A stretch of 39,601 bases of DNA from Gallionellaceae bacterium (GCA_028714875.1 JAQTLN010000029.1:1-39601); one strand, 5' to 3'. Positions 25,744 through 33,860 are shown, numbered from the stretch's first letter. Numbers and translations: made by a program. Notes: generated by a model from the sequence alone, not told the origin.

Positions 25744-25923
25744 ATGTCCGCCACGCCTTACCAGACTTATCTTGAAGAACGCCTGCAATCCGCCCGAGGC
25801 CTGGGCTGGGAAGTCACCGTAGGACGCGGTGAGGCACGAACCGCGTCAAACCACACGACCGTGGCTGATGCGCTTCGCCACGCTCACCAAATCCTGCGTT
25901 TCTGGCTCGGCTTCGCCCGCTGA
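25744..25923 (+). CDS. Small ORF with repeat-derived C-terminus
   Basis: A 59-codon frame, MSATPYQTYLEERLQSARGL at the start, ending with TGA immediately before the next ATG (TGAATG). Codons from about residue 26 onward are read through a copy of the GTAGGATGCGG repeat (25819-25897). The first 24 residues may be the true remnant of a gene. No good Shine-Dalgarno is visible. It is the first frame after the sigma54 promoter; it may only be a leader. Confidence 0.4.
   Translation: MSATPYQTYLEERLQSARGLGWEVTVGRGEARTASNHTTVADALRHAHQILRFWLGFAR
25819..25897. repeat. GTAGGATGCGG inverted repeat, copy 1 (family 3)
   Basis: GTAGGACGCGGTGAGGCACG and the inverse GCTGATGCGCTTCGCCACGC...ATCCTGC bracket a short spacer. 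Close relatives lie at 32893-32971 (full) and 37634-37669 (right half). Here the element has been read into a small ORF. Confidence 0.75.
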
Positions 25924-26295
25924 ATGAAACGCCGCATCGTTGTCGCCCTGCGGCCGGTTTCCCCGGTGGAACGCCTGCTGTCCGTGGGCGCGTCGTTGTG
26001 CCGCCGTCTGGAGGCCGAACTGGAAGTGCTGGCCGATCCGGAACGGCCGGACTGGGCCGAACTGGAATCCCGCCTGGCGGCGCTGGAACACGATGGCCTT
26101 GACTGCCGCCTGACGCCGGCGCCGGAGCTCGATGCCCGCCATGTGGTGGAACACGCGCGGCGCCACGAATGCGTGACTTCGGTGGTGGTGGGGCGGCCGG
26201 CGGCCTGGGCGAACGACAGCTCCAATCCCTGGGCGAAGCTGGAATGCCCCCTGGTCGCCGCTTCCGATCACCCCGATTTGCCCAAAGAGCAATAA
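25924..26295 (+). CDS. UspA-like single-domain protein
   Basis: A 123-residue protein, MKRRIVVALRPVSPVERLLSVG at its start. The strand-helix order and the segments RIVVALRP, ASLCRRLEAELEVLA and HECVTSVVVGRP fit a diverged universal stress protein fold. The usual ATP-binding GxxG(9x)GS pattern is not clear, so nucleotide binding is doubtful. It lies in the sigma54-driven cassette ahead of a permease and another UspA gene. Function unknown. Confidence 0.65.
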   Translation: MKRRIVVALRPVSPVERLLSVGASLCRRLEAELEVLADPERPDWAELESRLAALEHDGLDCRLTPAPELDARHVVEHARRHECVTSVVVGRPAAWANDSSNPWAKLECPLVAASDHPDLPKEQ

Positions 26296-26343
26296 ACCCC
26301 ATGAACAACCTCACCCGTCCTCTAACCACTTTGGAGCTCTGAT

Positions 26344-26673
26344 ATGTCCGCAAGCCACGCCAGCCTGGGCAAGACCCTGTTTTGGGGCGGCATCACCGCC
26401 GCGCTTTACTTTTTTTTGTTCCATTACGCCGATGATTTCCTCCACCTTGCCCACACCACGCTGGATGCCTGTGTCGTGACTCAGGACGGCATGAAAACCA
26501 ATTATTTCAGCCATGCCACCCCGGAACTGTGCACGGCACGGGGCGGCTCGTTCATTCCCGGCACCTGGTGGTTCGTCCTGGCGCCCATCGCGATGGCCTT
26601 CGCGCTGTCCTACGCCCACGGCATCTTCACCGGCCTGTTCTGGGACGTGGTCGGCCTGAACGCAAAAAAATAA
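26344..26673 (+). CDS. Small membrane protein beside the TauE/SafE permease
   Basis: A 109-residue protein with two hydrophobic segments (about residues 10-28, WGGITAALYFFLFHYAD, and 78-95, WWFVLAPIAMAFALSYAHG) around a soluble loop that contains two cysteines (C43 and C63). The loop may face the periplasm. GGAG lies about ten bases before its ATG. It is 10 bases upstream of the permease gene and probably works with it. I do not recognise a named family. Confidence 0.72.
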   Translation: MSASHASLGKTLFWGGITAALYFFLFHYADDFLHLAHTTLDACVVTQDGMKTNYFSHATPELCTARGGSFIPGTWWFVLAPIAMAFALSYAHGIFTGLFWDVVGLNAKK

Positions 26674-26683
26674 GGAAAACGAC

Positions 26684-27775
26684 ATGGATCACAGTATGGA
26701 ACTCATCAATTTCATCGACCTGAACGTCACCACGGCCATCATTCTGATTCTGGTCGGCTTCGTCGGCGGCATGGTGTCCGGCTTCATCGGCTCCGGCGGC
26801 GCCTTCGTGCTGACCCCGGCGATGATGACCCTGGGGGTGCCCGGCATCGTCGCGGTAGCCTCGAACATCTGCCACAAGTTTCCCAAGGCACTGGTGGGCT
26901 CGGTCAAACGCCACAAGTACGGCCAGGTGGACGTAAAGCTGGGCCTGGTGCTGGGCGTGTTCGCGGAGGCGGGCGTGCTGGTCGGCAAGCACGTGATGAC
27001 CGGCATCAAGAACAGCTTCGGCGCGGTCGGCACCGACCTCTATGTGTCGGTGGTGTTCATCATCACCCTGGCCATCGTCGGCACCTTCGTGTTCAAGGAC
27101 TATCGCAAGCTCAAGGCGATGGGCGAGGAGGAGCAATCCAAAATGGACCTGACCCGGATTGCGCGCTGGGTCCAGTCCGTGAAGATTCCCGGCACCATGA
27201 TCTATTCTCACGCCGCCAAGTCGGAACTGTCGGTGCTGTTCATGATCCCGATCGGCTTCTGCACCGGTTTCCTGGCTTCGGCCATCGCCGTGGGCGGCTT
27301 CATCGGCGTGCCGGCGATGATCTATATCCTCGGCGTGCCGGCAATCATGGCCAGCGCGACGGAACTGGTGATCGCCTTCGTCATGGGCCTGGGCGGCACC
27401 TTCTTCTACGGCCTCGAAGGCGTGGTGGACATTCGCCTGTCCATGCTGATCCTGATGGGATCACTGTTCGGCATCCAGATCGGCGCCATCGGCACCACCT
27501 ACGTGAAGGACTATCAGGTCAAGTTCACCATGGCGGTGATCATGCTGACCGTGCTGTTCTCGCGCTTCTTTTATGTTCCGGGCTATCTCGGCAAGCTGGG
27601 CATGATCGAGCCGCTGCCCGAGGCAACCGTAAAAATGCTGAAAATGGCGGGTGACGGCGTATTGTTCCTGGCCTTGTTCCTCGGTGCCTACACCGTCATA
27701 TCCGCGCTGCTTCAGGGCATGAAAGAACATAAGGAAAGACAATCCGTAAGCGCCCGCAATGCCGTGGCCGACTGA
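26684..27775 (+). CDS. TauE/SafE-family anion permease
   Basis: A 363-residue integral membrane protein with about eight hydrophobic segments. The repeated family motif is seen twice: LVGFVGGMVSGFIGSGGAFVLTP in the N-half and IGFCTGFLASAIAVGGFIGVPA in the C-half. A hydrophilic central loop (EEEQSKMDLTRIARW) joins the halves. Members export sulfite, sulfoacetate or related organic anions. A sulfur-related role would fit a thiotroph, but the substrate is not deducible. It lies between the small membrane protein and a tandem UspA gene. Confidence 0.88.
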   Translation: MDHSMELINFIDLNVTTAIILILVGFVGGMVSGFIGSGGAFVLTPAMMTLGVPGIVAVASNICHKFPKALVGSVKRHKYGQVDVKLGLVLGVFAEAGVLVGKHVMTGIKNSFGAVGTDLYVSVVFIITLAIVGTFVFKDYRKLKAMGEEEQSKMDLTRIARWVQSVKIPGTMIYSHAAKSELSVLFMIPIGFCTGFLASAIAVGGFIGVPAMIYILGVPAIMASATELVIAFVMGLGGTFFYGLEGVVDIRLSMLILMGSLFGIQIGAIGTTYVKDYQVKFTMAVIMLTVLFSRFFYVPGYLGKLGMIEPLPEATVKMLKMAGDGVLFLALFLGAYTVISALLQGMKEHKERQSVSARNAVAD

Positions 27776-27793
27776 GACAAAGAGGAGATAACC

Positions 27794-28630
27794 ATGACCG
27801 CACTATCTGAAAACGGGATGCTCAAGCGTGTCCTGGTCGCCACCGACGGTTCCGACTATTCCGCCGGCGCCATCCGCACCGGCGTGGCCCTGGCCAAAGC
27901 CAACGGCGCCCAACTGATCGGCCTGTCCATCGCCTTGTACAACCCGGAATACAGCACCCTGGTGCCGAACCTGGCGGAAGAGGCGGAAAAACGGGCGCGC
28001 GGGGCGCTCGAATCCTTTATCGCCGAAGCGGGCGAAGGCGCCGAGGCGGTGACCATCGAAGCCGGCGACCCATACACAGGCATCCTGGAAGGCGCCAAGG
28101 CCCAACAGGCCGACGTCATCGTCATCGGCCGCCGCGGCAAACGCGGCCTGGCGCGCATGATGGTGGGCGACGCCACCGCCAAAGTCATCGGCCATGCCCA
28201 TTGCGCCGTGCTGGTGGCGCCGCGCGCCGGGCACCTCTGGGAAAAATCCGTGCTCCTGGCCACCGATGGCTCCGCGCACAGCGAAGCGGCCGCCAGCGCC
28301 GCCGGCCATCTGGCCAAGCAGGCCGGCCTGCCGGTCACCGTGGTTTCCGTGGTCACCAGCAGCCACAGCCCGGCTCGCCGCCAGGAAGCTCAGGATGCCG
28401 TCATCGCCAAGGTGCTCAAGCTCAAGAACATGGGCGTGGCGGCCGAGGGCAAGGTCGTGGAAGGCCGCCCGGACGAGGCCATCGTCAAGGCCGCCGAGGA
28501 CGTCGGCGCGGATCTGATCGTGATGGGTAGCCACGGCCGTACCGGGCTGATGAAGGCGCTCCTGGGCAGCGTCGCCGAGCGGGTCATCGGCCAGGCGGTG
28601 TGCCCGGTGCTGGTGATAAAGCCCCAGTAG
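27794..28630 (+). CDS. Tandem universal stress protein
   Basis: A 278-residue protein made of two UspA domains (about 1-145 and 148-278). Each has the nucleotide-binding tail: VIGRRGKRGLARMMVGDATAKVIG in the first and VMGSHGRTGLMKALLGSVAERVIG in the second, both ending in an LV strand. ATP-binding tandem UspA proteins respond to energy or redox stress. The gene follows the permease by 18 bases with AGAGGAG before its ATG, and it ends at a strong terminator. Confidence 0.92.
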   Translation: MTALSENGMLKRVLVATDGSDYSAGAIRTGVALAKANGAQLIGLSIALYNPEYSTLVPNLAEEAEKRARGALESFIAEAGEGAEAVTIEAGDPYTGILEGAKAQQADVIVIGRRGKRGLARMMVGDATAKVIGHAHCAVLVAPRAGHLWEKSVLLATDGSAHSEAAASAAGHLAKQAGLPVTVVSVVTSSHSPARRQEAQDAVIAKVLKLKNMGVAAEGKVVEGRPDEAIVKAAEDVGADLIVMGSHGRTGLMKALLGSVAERVIGQAVCPVLVIKPQ

Positions 28631-28660
28631 TACCTCGAAAAGCTTTTTCGCGATTCGTGG

Positions 28661-28692
28661 GCCGTGCGTGACAATCACGCACGGCTTTTTTT
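28661..28692 (+). terminator. Strong intrinsic terminator
   Basis: GCCGTGCGTGA (28661-28671) pairs perfectly with TCACGCACGGC (28675-28685) around CAA, followed at once by seven T (28686-28692). It ends the sigma54 cassette after the tandem UspA gene. Its T-tract runs to 13 bases before the next ATG, so the gamma carbonic anhydrase gene that follows would need read-through or a promoter inside this terminator. Confidence 0.92.
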
Positions 28693-28704
28693 ATTGGGAA
28701 CATC

Positions 28705-29265
28705 ATGATCCGGCGCAATCCCAGCGGGCACGTGCCCCAGGTTCACGAAACCGCCTTCGTCGACCCCACCGCCATTCTTTGCGGCAAGGTTATCGTCCAG
28801 GAAAACGTCTTCATCGGCCCCTACGCCGTGATCCGCGCCGACGAGGTGGATGAACAGGGCGACATGGAGCCGATCATCATCGGCGCCGATTCCAACATCC
28901 AGGACGGCGTGGTGATTCACTGCAAAGCCGGCGGCGGCGTGACCATCGGACTCGGCAGTTCGATCGCCCACCGCTCCATCGTGCACGGCCCCTGCACGGT
29001 CGGCGACAACGTGTTCATCGGCTTCAACTCAGTGCTGTTCAATTGCAGCGTCGGCGACGGCTCCGTGGTGCGCCACAACTCGGTGGTGGAAGGCTGCACG
29101 GTGCCGCCCGGCTTCTACATCCCCTCCGCGACCAACATCCACTCCGACGCCGAACTCGCCACCATCACCCCGGTCACCCCCGACCAGGCCGGCTTCTCGG
29201 AAAGCGTCGCCCAGGCAAACCTCGAACTGGTGAGGGGCTACAAGCGGATACGCAACGAGTTCTGA
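28705..29265 (+). CDS. Gamma-class carbonic anhydrase, copy 2
   Basis: A 186-residue protein with the same beta-helix, zinc histidines (H72, H89, H94) and acidic loop (DEVDEQGDMEP) as copy 1. The two differ at about 14 positions, half in the first 32 residues; the middle is nearly identical in DNA too. The ribosome site is weak (TTGGGAA), and no clear promoter is seen between it and the terminator at 28661-28692. It is the last gene before the hyf-like cluster on the same strand, separated from it only by a minus-strand regulator and a repeat. Confidence 0.9.
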   Translation: MIRRNPSGHVPQVHETAFVDPTAILCGKVIVQENVFIGPYAVIRADEVDEQGDMEPIIIGADSNIQDGVVIHCKAGGGVTIGLGSSIAHRSIVHGPCTVGDNVFIGFNSVLFNCSVGDGSVVRHNSVVEGCTVPPGFYIPSATNIHSDAELATITPVTPDQAGFSESVAQANLELVRGYKRIRNEF

Positions 29266-29322
29266 GGGAATGCGCCCGACCACGTCAGAAAGTGCGGTGA
29301 ACAGACATCCGCGGCTTGCCCT

Positions 29323-29393
29323 GTAACGCCAGCGTCTCGCCGGTATCGTTCTTTTAATTAGGCCTACGAAGCCGGCGAGACGCCGGCGCTACA
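29323..29393. repeat. GCCGGC/GTAACGCC repeat (family 2, diverged)
   Basis: GTAACGCCAGCGTCTCGCCGG and the inverse GCCGGCGAGACGCCGGCGCTAC have GAGACGC/GCGTCTC arms around an AT-rich centre. Outer ends match the 24046-24104 element. It separates the carbonic anhydrase gene from the tail of the minus-strand regulator and may act as a bidirectional stem. Confidence 0.65.
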
Positions 29394-29398
29394 GGCAG

Positions 29399-29599
29399 TC
29401 ATTCGCCCTCACCGCGCGCCGCTCCGGCGGTCAGCCAGTCGGGCAATTCCCGGCCGCCGGCGTTATCGATGATGTACTGGCGAATCAGGCGCCGTACCAC
29501 CTGCGATGGTGTCAGATCACGCTGCGCGCAAATTTCCTCGAAAAGTTGTTTTTTCCTCGGGTCGATGAGGACGGTGAGGCGGGCGGTGCGGTTTTCCAT
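29399..29599 (-). CDS. Ribbon-helix-helix DNA-binding protein
   Basis: A 66-residue protein. The start RTARLTVLIDPRKKQLFEEI followed by LTPSQVVRRLIRQYI fits the MetJ/Arc/CopG fold, a strand that inserts in the DNA groove plus two helices. It is divergent from the hyf-like cluster. A 17-bp palindrome begins 25 bases upstream of its start. It probably represses itself and perhaps hyfB. An antitoxin role is less likely as no toxin gene adjoins it. Confidence 0.8.
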   Translation of the reverse strand: MENRTARLTVLIDPRKKQLFEEICAQRDLTPSQVVRRLIRQYIIDNAGGRELPDWLTAGAARGEGE

Positions 29600-29623
29600 G
29601 GCGGTCGATCAAGGTGAATTTGA

Positions 29624-29640
29624 TGTTAATCACATTAACA
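29624..29640. promoter_or_regulatory. Palindromic operator between the RHH gene and hyfB
   Basis: TGTTAAT-CAC-ATTAACA is a perfect inverted repeat with 7-bp arms in an AT-rich pocket. It is 25 bases from the regulator ATG and 17 bases from the likely hyfB start, so one bound site could control both. Binding by the RHH protein is inferred. Confidence 0.6.
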
Positions 29641-29656
29641 TTGAGATTGCATTTGG

Positions 29657-31714
29657 TTGTCAATAGAATCAAATTCGATTTCCCCTTCAGCCCTCCACTT
29701 GCCTCCCTCTTTCGCCTTGTCCGCAGCCGGTAACGTCGCGTTGGCCTGGGGTGGCGTGCTGTTCTGGCTATGCCTGGGTTTTGCCGCCCTGTTCCTGCAA
29801 CGCGCGCGTGGGCTGAACGATCTGATTTTTCCGCTCGGTGCCTTGGGCGCGCTATTCATGGCCGGCGTCGGCATCGCCGGCGTGCTGGGGACGCCCACCG
29901 CCATCGTGTTGCCGATCGGCCTGCCGGACCTGCCCTTCCACCTGCGCCTGGACCCGCTTTCGGGCTTCTTTCTGACCTTGCTGGGCGGCGCCGCATTCGG
30001 CGTGACGCTGGTCGCCTGGGGCTATTTCAGGAGTCTGGAATCCGGCCCGCTAGCCCTGATCGCGCTCTGGTATCACCTGTTCCTGGCCGGCATGGCGACG
30101 GTGCTGCTGGCCGACGATGCTTATGCCTTCATGGTGGCCTGGGAGGTGATGGCGCTGTCCTCCTACTTCCTGGTTACCAGCGCCCACGATCAGCCGGAAA
30201 TTCGACGCGCCGGCTTCCTCTACCTGTTGATCGCCCACGTCGGCGCCGTCGCGTTGCTGCTGTGCTTCGGCGTGCTGCAAGGCGGCGCGGGTGACTACAC
30301 CTTCAACAGCATGCGTCTGGCGGAAACCACACCTTACTGGGCCTCGGTCGCCTATCTGCTGGCCCTGTTCGGTTTCGGCGCCAAGGCCGGCCTGGTGCCC
30401 CTGCATGTGTGGCTGCCGGAGGCGCACCCGGCCGCGCCCTCGCCGGTTTCCGCCCTGATGTCGGGCGTGATGCTGAAAACCGCCATCTACGGCCTGCTGC
30501 GCGTTACCTTCGATCTGCTCAACATCCAGCTCGCCTGGTGGGGCACCCTGGCCCTGGCGCTGGGCCTGATCAGCGCGCTCTACGGCGTCATCTTCGCCGC
30601 CGTGCAGTCGGACATGAAGCGCCTGCTGGCCTGGTCCTCGATCGAAAACATCGGCGTGATTCTGGCCGGTTTCGGCCTCACCCTGATCTTCCACACCGAC
30701 GGCAAAGGCGCCCTGGCCGCGCTGGCGTTGACCGCGACGCTCTACCACGCGCTCAACCACGCCTTCTTCAAGGGTCTGCTGTTCACCGGCGCCGGCGCGG
30801 TGCTGCACACCACCGGCGAACGCAACATGGACAAGCTGGGCGGCCTGATGCGCGTCATGCCCTGGACCGCCTGGCTGACCCTGATCGGCGCGCTGGCCAT
30901 CGCGGGCCTGCCGCCACTCAACGGCTTCGTCTCGGAATGGCTGTTGTTGCAGGCTTTTCTGTTTACCCCCGGCCTGAATCAGCCCTACCTGAACATGCTG
31001 ATTCCGGTGGCCACCGCCGCCGTGGCCCTGGCGGCGGCGCTGGCCGCCTATGTGATGGTGAAGTTTTTCGGCGTGACTTTTCTCGGCGTGACCCGCTCAG
31101 GTGTCGTCGCGCAGGCCCATGAAGCGGGCTGTCGTGAGCGTATCGGCATGATCTGGCTGGCGGCGGGCTGTGTCCTGCTGGGCTTGTTCCCGGCCCAGGT
31201 GATCGGCTGGCTGGCGCCGGTGGCGCGGCAGTTGACCGGGCACACCCTGCCGAATGACGGTAATTGGCTGCTGCTGGCGCCGTTGGATGCCGAACGCGCC
31301 AGCTATGCGCCACTGCTGTTTCTCGCCGTGGTGGCGGCGACGCTGCTGCTGGTATTCGTTTGGGTGCGCCGCGTCTATCACGGCCATGTCCGCCATGCCG
31401 CCCCATGGGATTGCGGCTATCCGGAACAGGACGCGCGCATGCAGGACACGGCCGAGGGCTTCGGCCAGCCGATCCGGCATATCTTCAGCGCCTTCATGGG
31501 CGTGGAACGGGAAGAGCCCGACCCGTTCGACCGCCAGCCGCGCCATAGCAGCGCAACACTCGACCAGATCTGGTTCTTCGTTTACCTGCCCATCGCCCGG
31601 CTAAGCAACTGGATCTCGGCTCAGTTCGGGCGCCTGCAACACGGCAGCATCCAGTGGTATTTGATCTACAGCTTCGCCACGCTGATTTTCTTGCTGGTTT
31701 TCGTGACGGGATGA
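29657..31714 (+). CDS. hyfB: HyfB-like proton-pumping membrane subunit
   Basis: A 685-residue NuoL/M/N-type antiporter subunit with about 14-16 membrane helices. Key channel residues are conserved: E in MVAWEVMALSSYF, K in FGAKAGLVPLHVWLPEAHP and the LYHALNHAFFKG helix. It belongs to the membrane arm of group-4 hydrogenase-like complexes. No ATG stands near the beginning; the TTG at 29657 gives a short hydrophilic start, and a TTG at 29717 is an alternative. The last 60 residues include a soluble loop (YPEQDARMQDTAEGFG) typical of HyfB. Upstream lie the operator and the RHH gene. Confidence 0.88.
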   Translation: MSIESNSISPSALHLPPSFALSAAGNVALAWGGVLFWLCLGFAALFLQRARGLNDLIFPLGALGALFMAGVGIAGVLGTPTAIVLPIGLPDLPFHLRLDPLSGFFLTLLGGAAFGVTLVAWGYFRSLESGPLALIALWYHLFLAGMATVLLADDAYAFMVAWEVMALSSYFLVTSAHDQPEIRRAGFLYLLIAHVGAVALLLCFGVLQGGAGDYTFNSMRLAETTPYWASVAYLLALFGFGAKAGLVPLHVWLPEAHPAAPSPVSALMSGVMLKTAIYGLLRVTFDLLNIQLAWWGTLALALGLISALYGVIFAAVQSDMKRLLAWSSIENIGVILAGFGLTLIFHTDGKGALAALALTATLYHALNHAFFKGLLFTGAGAVLHTTGERNMDKLGGLMRVMPWTAWLTLIGALAIAGLPPLNGFVSEWLLLQAFLFTPGLNQPYLNMLIPVATAAVALAAALAAYVMVKFFGVTFLGVTRSGVVAQAHEAGCRERIGMIWLAAGCVLLGLFPAQVIGWLAPVARQLTGHTLPNDGNWLLLAPLDAERASYAPLLFLAVVAATLLLVFVWVRRVYHGHVRHAAPWDCGYPEQDARMQDTAEGFGQPIRHIFSAFMGVEREEPDPFDRQPRHSSATLDQIWFFVYLPIARLSNWISAQFGRLQHGSIQWYLIYSFATLIFLLVFVTG

Positions 31715-31754
31715 AGGACATGCGAACCATCCACGGCACGCTGACTGGGGCGAC

Positions 31755-31920
31755 TTCCCCCTTTCCCAAAGGGGGGCTGAGGGGGATTTGGCGACGCGTA
31801 CCTGGTTGCCGGCTGCGGAAATCCCCCCTAGCCCCCCTTTGGAAAAGGGGGGGACTCGGCTCTCCGCGGCCGCAAGCGTTTCCACCATTGCCGCATACAG
31901 CGCCTCGAAAAAGGGGGGAG
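31755..31920. repeat. C/G-rich palindromic repeat, copy B, between hyfB and hyfC
   Basis: Two inverted C/G arms, then a roughly 60-base module GGACTCGGCTCTCC...GCCGCAAGCGTTTC...CATACAGCGCCT that recurs almost exactly at 33790-33845. It ends in AAAAAGGGGGGAG, whose purine run serves as the hyfC ribosome site. Confidence 0.85.
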
Positions 31921-31922
31921 CG

Positions 31923-32867
31923 ATGACCACCGGCATCCTCCTGCAACTCCTTCAGACCCTCGCGGCCATCCTGCTGGCGCCGCTGTTGCTGGGCTGGGTC
32001 AACCAGTGCCGCGCCTGGTTGCAGGGGCGTGGCGCGCCGCCGTTGACGCAGCCGTACCGGGTGCTGCGCAAGCTATTCCACAAGGATGCGGTGATCGCCC
32101 ACAACGCCAGCCCCTTGTTCCGCTTCGCGCCCTACATGATCTTCGCCTGCATGGCGCTGGCCGCCGGCATCGTGCCCACTTTCGCCAACGATCTGCCCTT
32201 TTCCCCGGCGGCGGACGCCATTGCCCTGGTCGGCGTGTTCGCCCTAGCGCGGGTATTTCTGGCATTGGCGGCGATGGACATCGGCACCGCTTTCGGCAGC
32301 CTCGGCGCGCGCCGCGAGATGCTGGTCTCCTTCCTGGCGGAGCCGGCGCTGTTGATGGTGTTCTTCACCGCCAGCCTGATCTCGCATTCCACCGCGCTGC
32401 CCACCATCGTCGAGACCCTGGCGCACAAGCACTTCGTCATCTACCCGAGCATGGCCTTCGCGGCGGTAGCGTTCTGGATGGTGTCCACCGCCGAGAACGC
32501 GCGCATTCCGGTGGACAACCCCTCCACCCACCTGGAACTGACCATGATCCACGAGGCCATGATCCTGGAATATTCGGCGCGCCACCTGGCGCTGATCGAG
32601 TGGGCGGTGGCCTTGAAGCTGTTCACCTATTCGGCGCTGGGCATCGCCCTGTTCCTGCCCTGGGGCATTGCCGCGCGCGGCGACCTTGCCGCGTTGCCGC
32701 TGGCGGCCCTGACGCTGCTCGTGAAGATGATGGCCGGTGGCGCCGCCCTCGCCCTGCTGGAGGCCGTTTCCGCCAAGCTGCGCCTGTTCCGCGCGCCGGA
32801 GTATCTCGGCACCGCGTTCATGCTGGCGGTGCTGGGCATGCTGACGCATTTTTTGCTGGAGGCCTGA
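31923..32867 (+). CDS. hyfC: HyfC-like membrane subunit (NuoH type)
   Basis: A 314-residue, eight-helix membrane protein of the NuoH/HyfC/HycD family, which links the membrane pumps to the soluble arm and, in complex I, lines the quinone site. The conserved acidic segments TAENARIPVDNPSTHLELTM and HEAMILEYS are seen, along with the N-terminal QPYRVLRKLFHKD. The ATG at 31923 is chosen since upstream codons lie in a repeat. It takes its Shine-Dalgarno from that repeat (AAGGGGGGAG). Confidence 0.93.
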   Translation: MTTGILLQLLQTLAAILLAPLLLGWVNQCRAWLQGRGAPPLTQPYRVLRKLFHKDAVIAHNASPLFRFAPYMIFACMALAAGIVPTFANDLPFSPAADAIALVGVFALARVFLALAAMDIGTAFGSLGARREMLVSFLAEPALLMVFFTASLISHSTALPTIVETLAHKHFVIYPSMAFAAVAFWMVSTAENARIPVDNPSTHLELTMIHEAMILEYSARHLALIEWAVALKLFTYSALGIALFLPWGIAARGDLAALPLAALTLLVKMMAGGAALALLEAVSAKLRLFRAPEYLGTAFMLAVLGMLTHFLLEA

Positions 32868-32892
32868 GATGAGGTCGAGATTTCGTAGCACC

Positions 32893-32971
32893 GTAGGATG
32901 CGGTGAGGTACGAACCGCATCACTCCGCGCGGGCGTGGTTGATGCGGTTCGCCGCGCTCACCACATCCTAC
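32893..32971. repeat. GTAGGATGCGG inverted repeat, copy 2 (family 3), between hyfC and hyfE
   Basis: GTAGGATGCGGTGAGGTACG and the inverse TGATGCGGTTCGCCGCGCTC...CATCCTAC form a full element. It can fold as one long hairpin in the operon mRNA between two membrane-subunit genes. It ends 28 bases before the hyfE ATG. Confidence 0.85.
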
Positions 32972-32999
32972 GCGGGATCACCTCGACAGGAGCGTCGCA

Positions 33000-33662
33000 A
33001 TGGCGCTGACCTACCACCTGCAAGTCGTCAACCTGTTGGCCGCGCTGTTGCTGCTGATCTCCTTCGCCATGCTGTCGCAGCGCCGCATCGTCAATCTGGT
33101 GACGCTGTTCGCCTGGCAGGGCGCGGCCTTGTCCGCGTCCACCGCCATCGTCGCCTGGTCCACCGGGCAGCATCACCTGTACTGGTCGGCGGGCCTGACG
33201 CTGTTGCTCAAGGTCATCGTCATGCCCTGGTTCTTCTACCGCCTGGTGCGCCAACTGGACGTGAATCGCGATGTGGAAGCGATGCTCAACATCCCCACCA
33301 CCATGCTGATCGGCATCGCCCTGGTGATCTTCGCCTTCAACCTGGCGCTGCCGATCTCGCAGATGTCCGGCACGGTGACGCGCTCCACCCTGGGCATCGC
33401 CATGGCCTGCGTGCTGCTCGCCTTCCTCATGATGATTACCCGGCGCAAGGCCATCACCCAGGTGATCGGCTTCCTGGCGATGGAAAACAGCCTGTTCTTC
33501 GCCGCCACCAGCGCCACCTACGGCATGCCGCTGGTGGTGGAAATGGGCGTGGCGCTCGACGTGCTGGTCGGCGTGTTCGTACTGGGCATCTTCTTCTTCC
33601 AGATCCGCGAGACCTTCGATTCGCTGGATCTGCGGCACATGGAAAAGCTGAAGGAGCGATGA
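33000..33662 (+). CDS. hyfE: HyfE-like membrane subunit (NuoK-like)
   Basis: A 220-residue, six- to seven-helix membrane protein of the HyfE family. Its C-terminal half resembles NuoK, with acidic residues inside helices (FLAMENSLFFAATS, VVEMGVALDVL). The sequence ends in a soluble tail (RETFDSLDLRHMEKLKER). AGGAG lies eight bases before the ATG. In group-4 complexes it sits between the large pumps. Confidence 0.9.
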   Translation: MALTYHLQVVNLLAALLLLISFAMLSQRRIVNLVTLFAWQGAALSASTAIVAWSTGQHHLYWSAGLTLLLKVIVMPWFFYRLVRQLDVNRDVEAMLNIPTTMLIGIALVIFAFNLALPISQMSGTVTRSTLGIAMACVLLAFLMMITRRKAITQVIGFLAMENSLFFAATSATYGMPLVVEMGVALDVLVGVFVLGIFFFQIRETFDSLDLRHMEKLKER

Positions 33663-33691
33663 GGATGCCGGCGCGGACTTTGTTGAGAGCG

Positions 33692-33860
33692 GCCCCCCCC
33701 TTTATCAAAGGGGGGGCGGGGGGGATTTCTACGGCGGTGGCTCAGGCAAACGTTGCCAAATCCCCCCCGGCCCCCCTTTGGAAAAGGGGGGGACTCGGCT
33801 CTCCCCAGCCGCAAGCGTTTCAACCATTGCCGCATACAGCGCCTTTCCAAAGAGGGGAGA
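33692..33860. repeat. C/G-rich palindromic repeat, copy C, between hyfE and hyfF
   Basis: Same structure as copy B: inverted C/G arms (CCCCCCCC...GGGGGGG), a CAGGCAAACGTTGCCAAATCC spacer also seen in copy A, then the GGACTCGGCTCTCC...CATACAGCGCCT module. It ends in AGAGGGGAGAAAGG followed by a seven-codon frame (33865-33888) that stops just before the hyfF ATG. Confidence 0.85.

Noticed and set aside
31740-33860. CRISPR-like array suggested by repeated C/G blocks
   Set aside because: The units are palindromic, irregularly spaced and separated by whole genes; there are no equal spacers and no cas genes.
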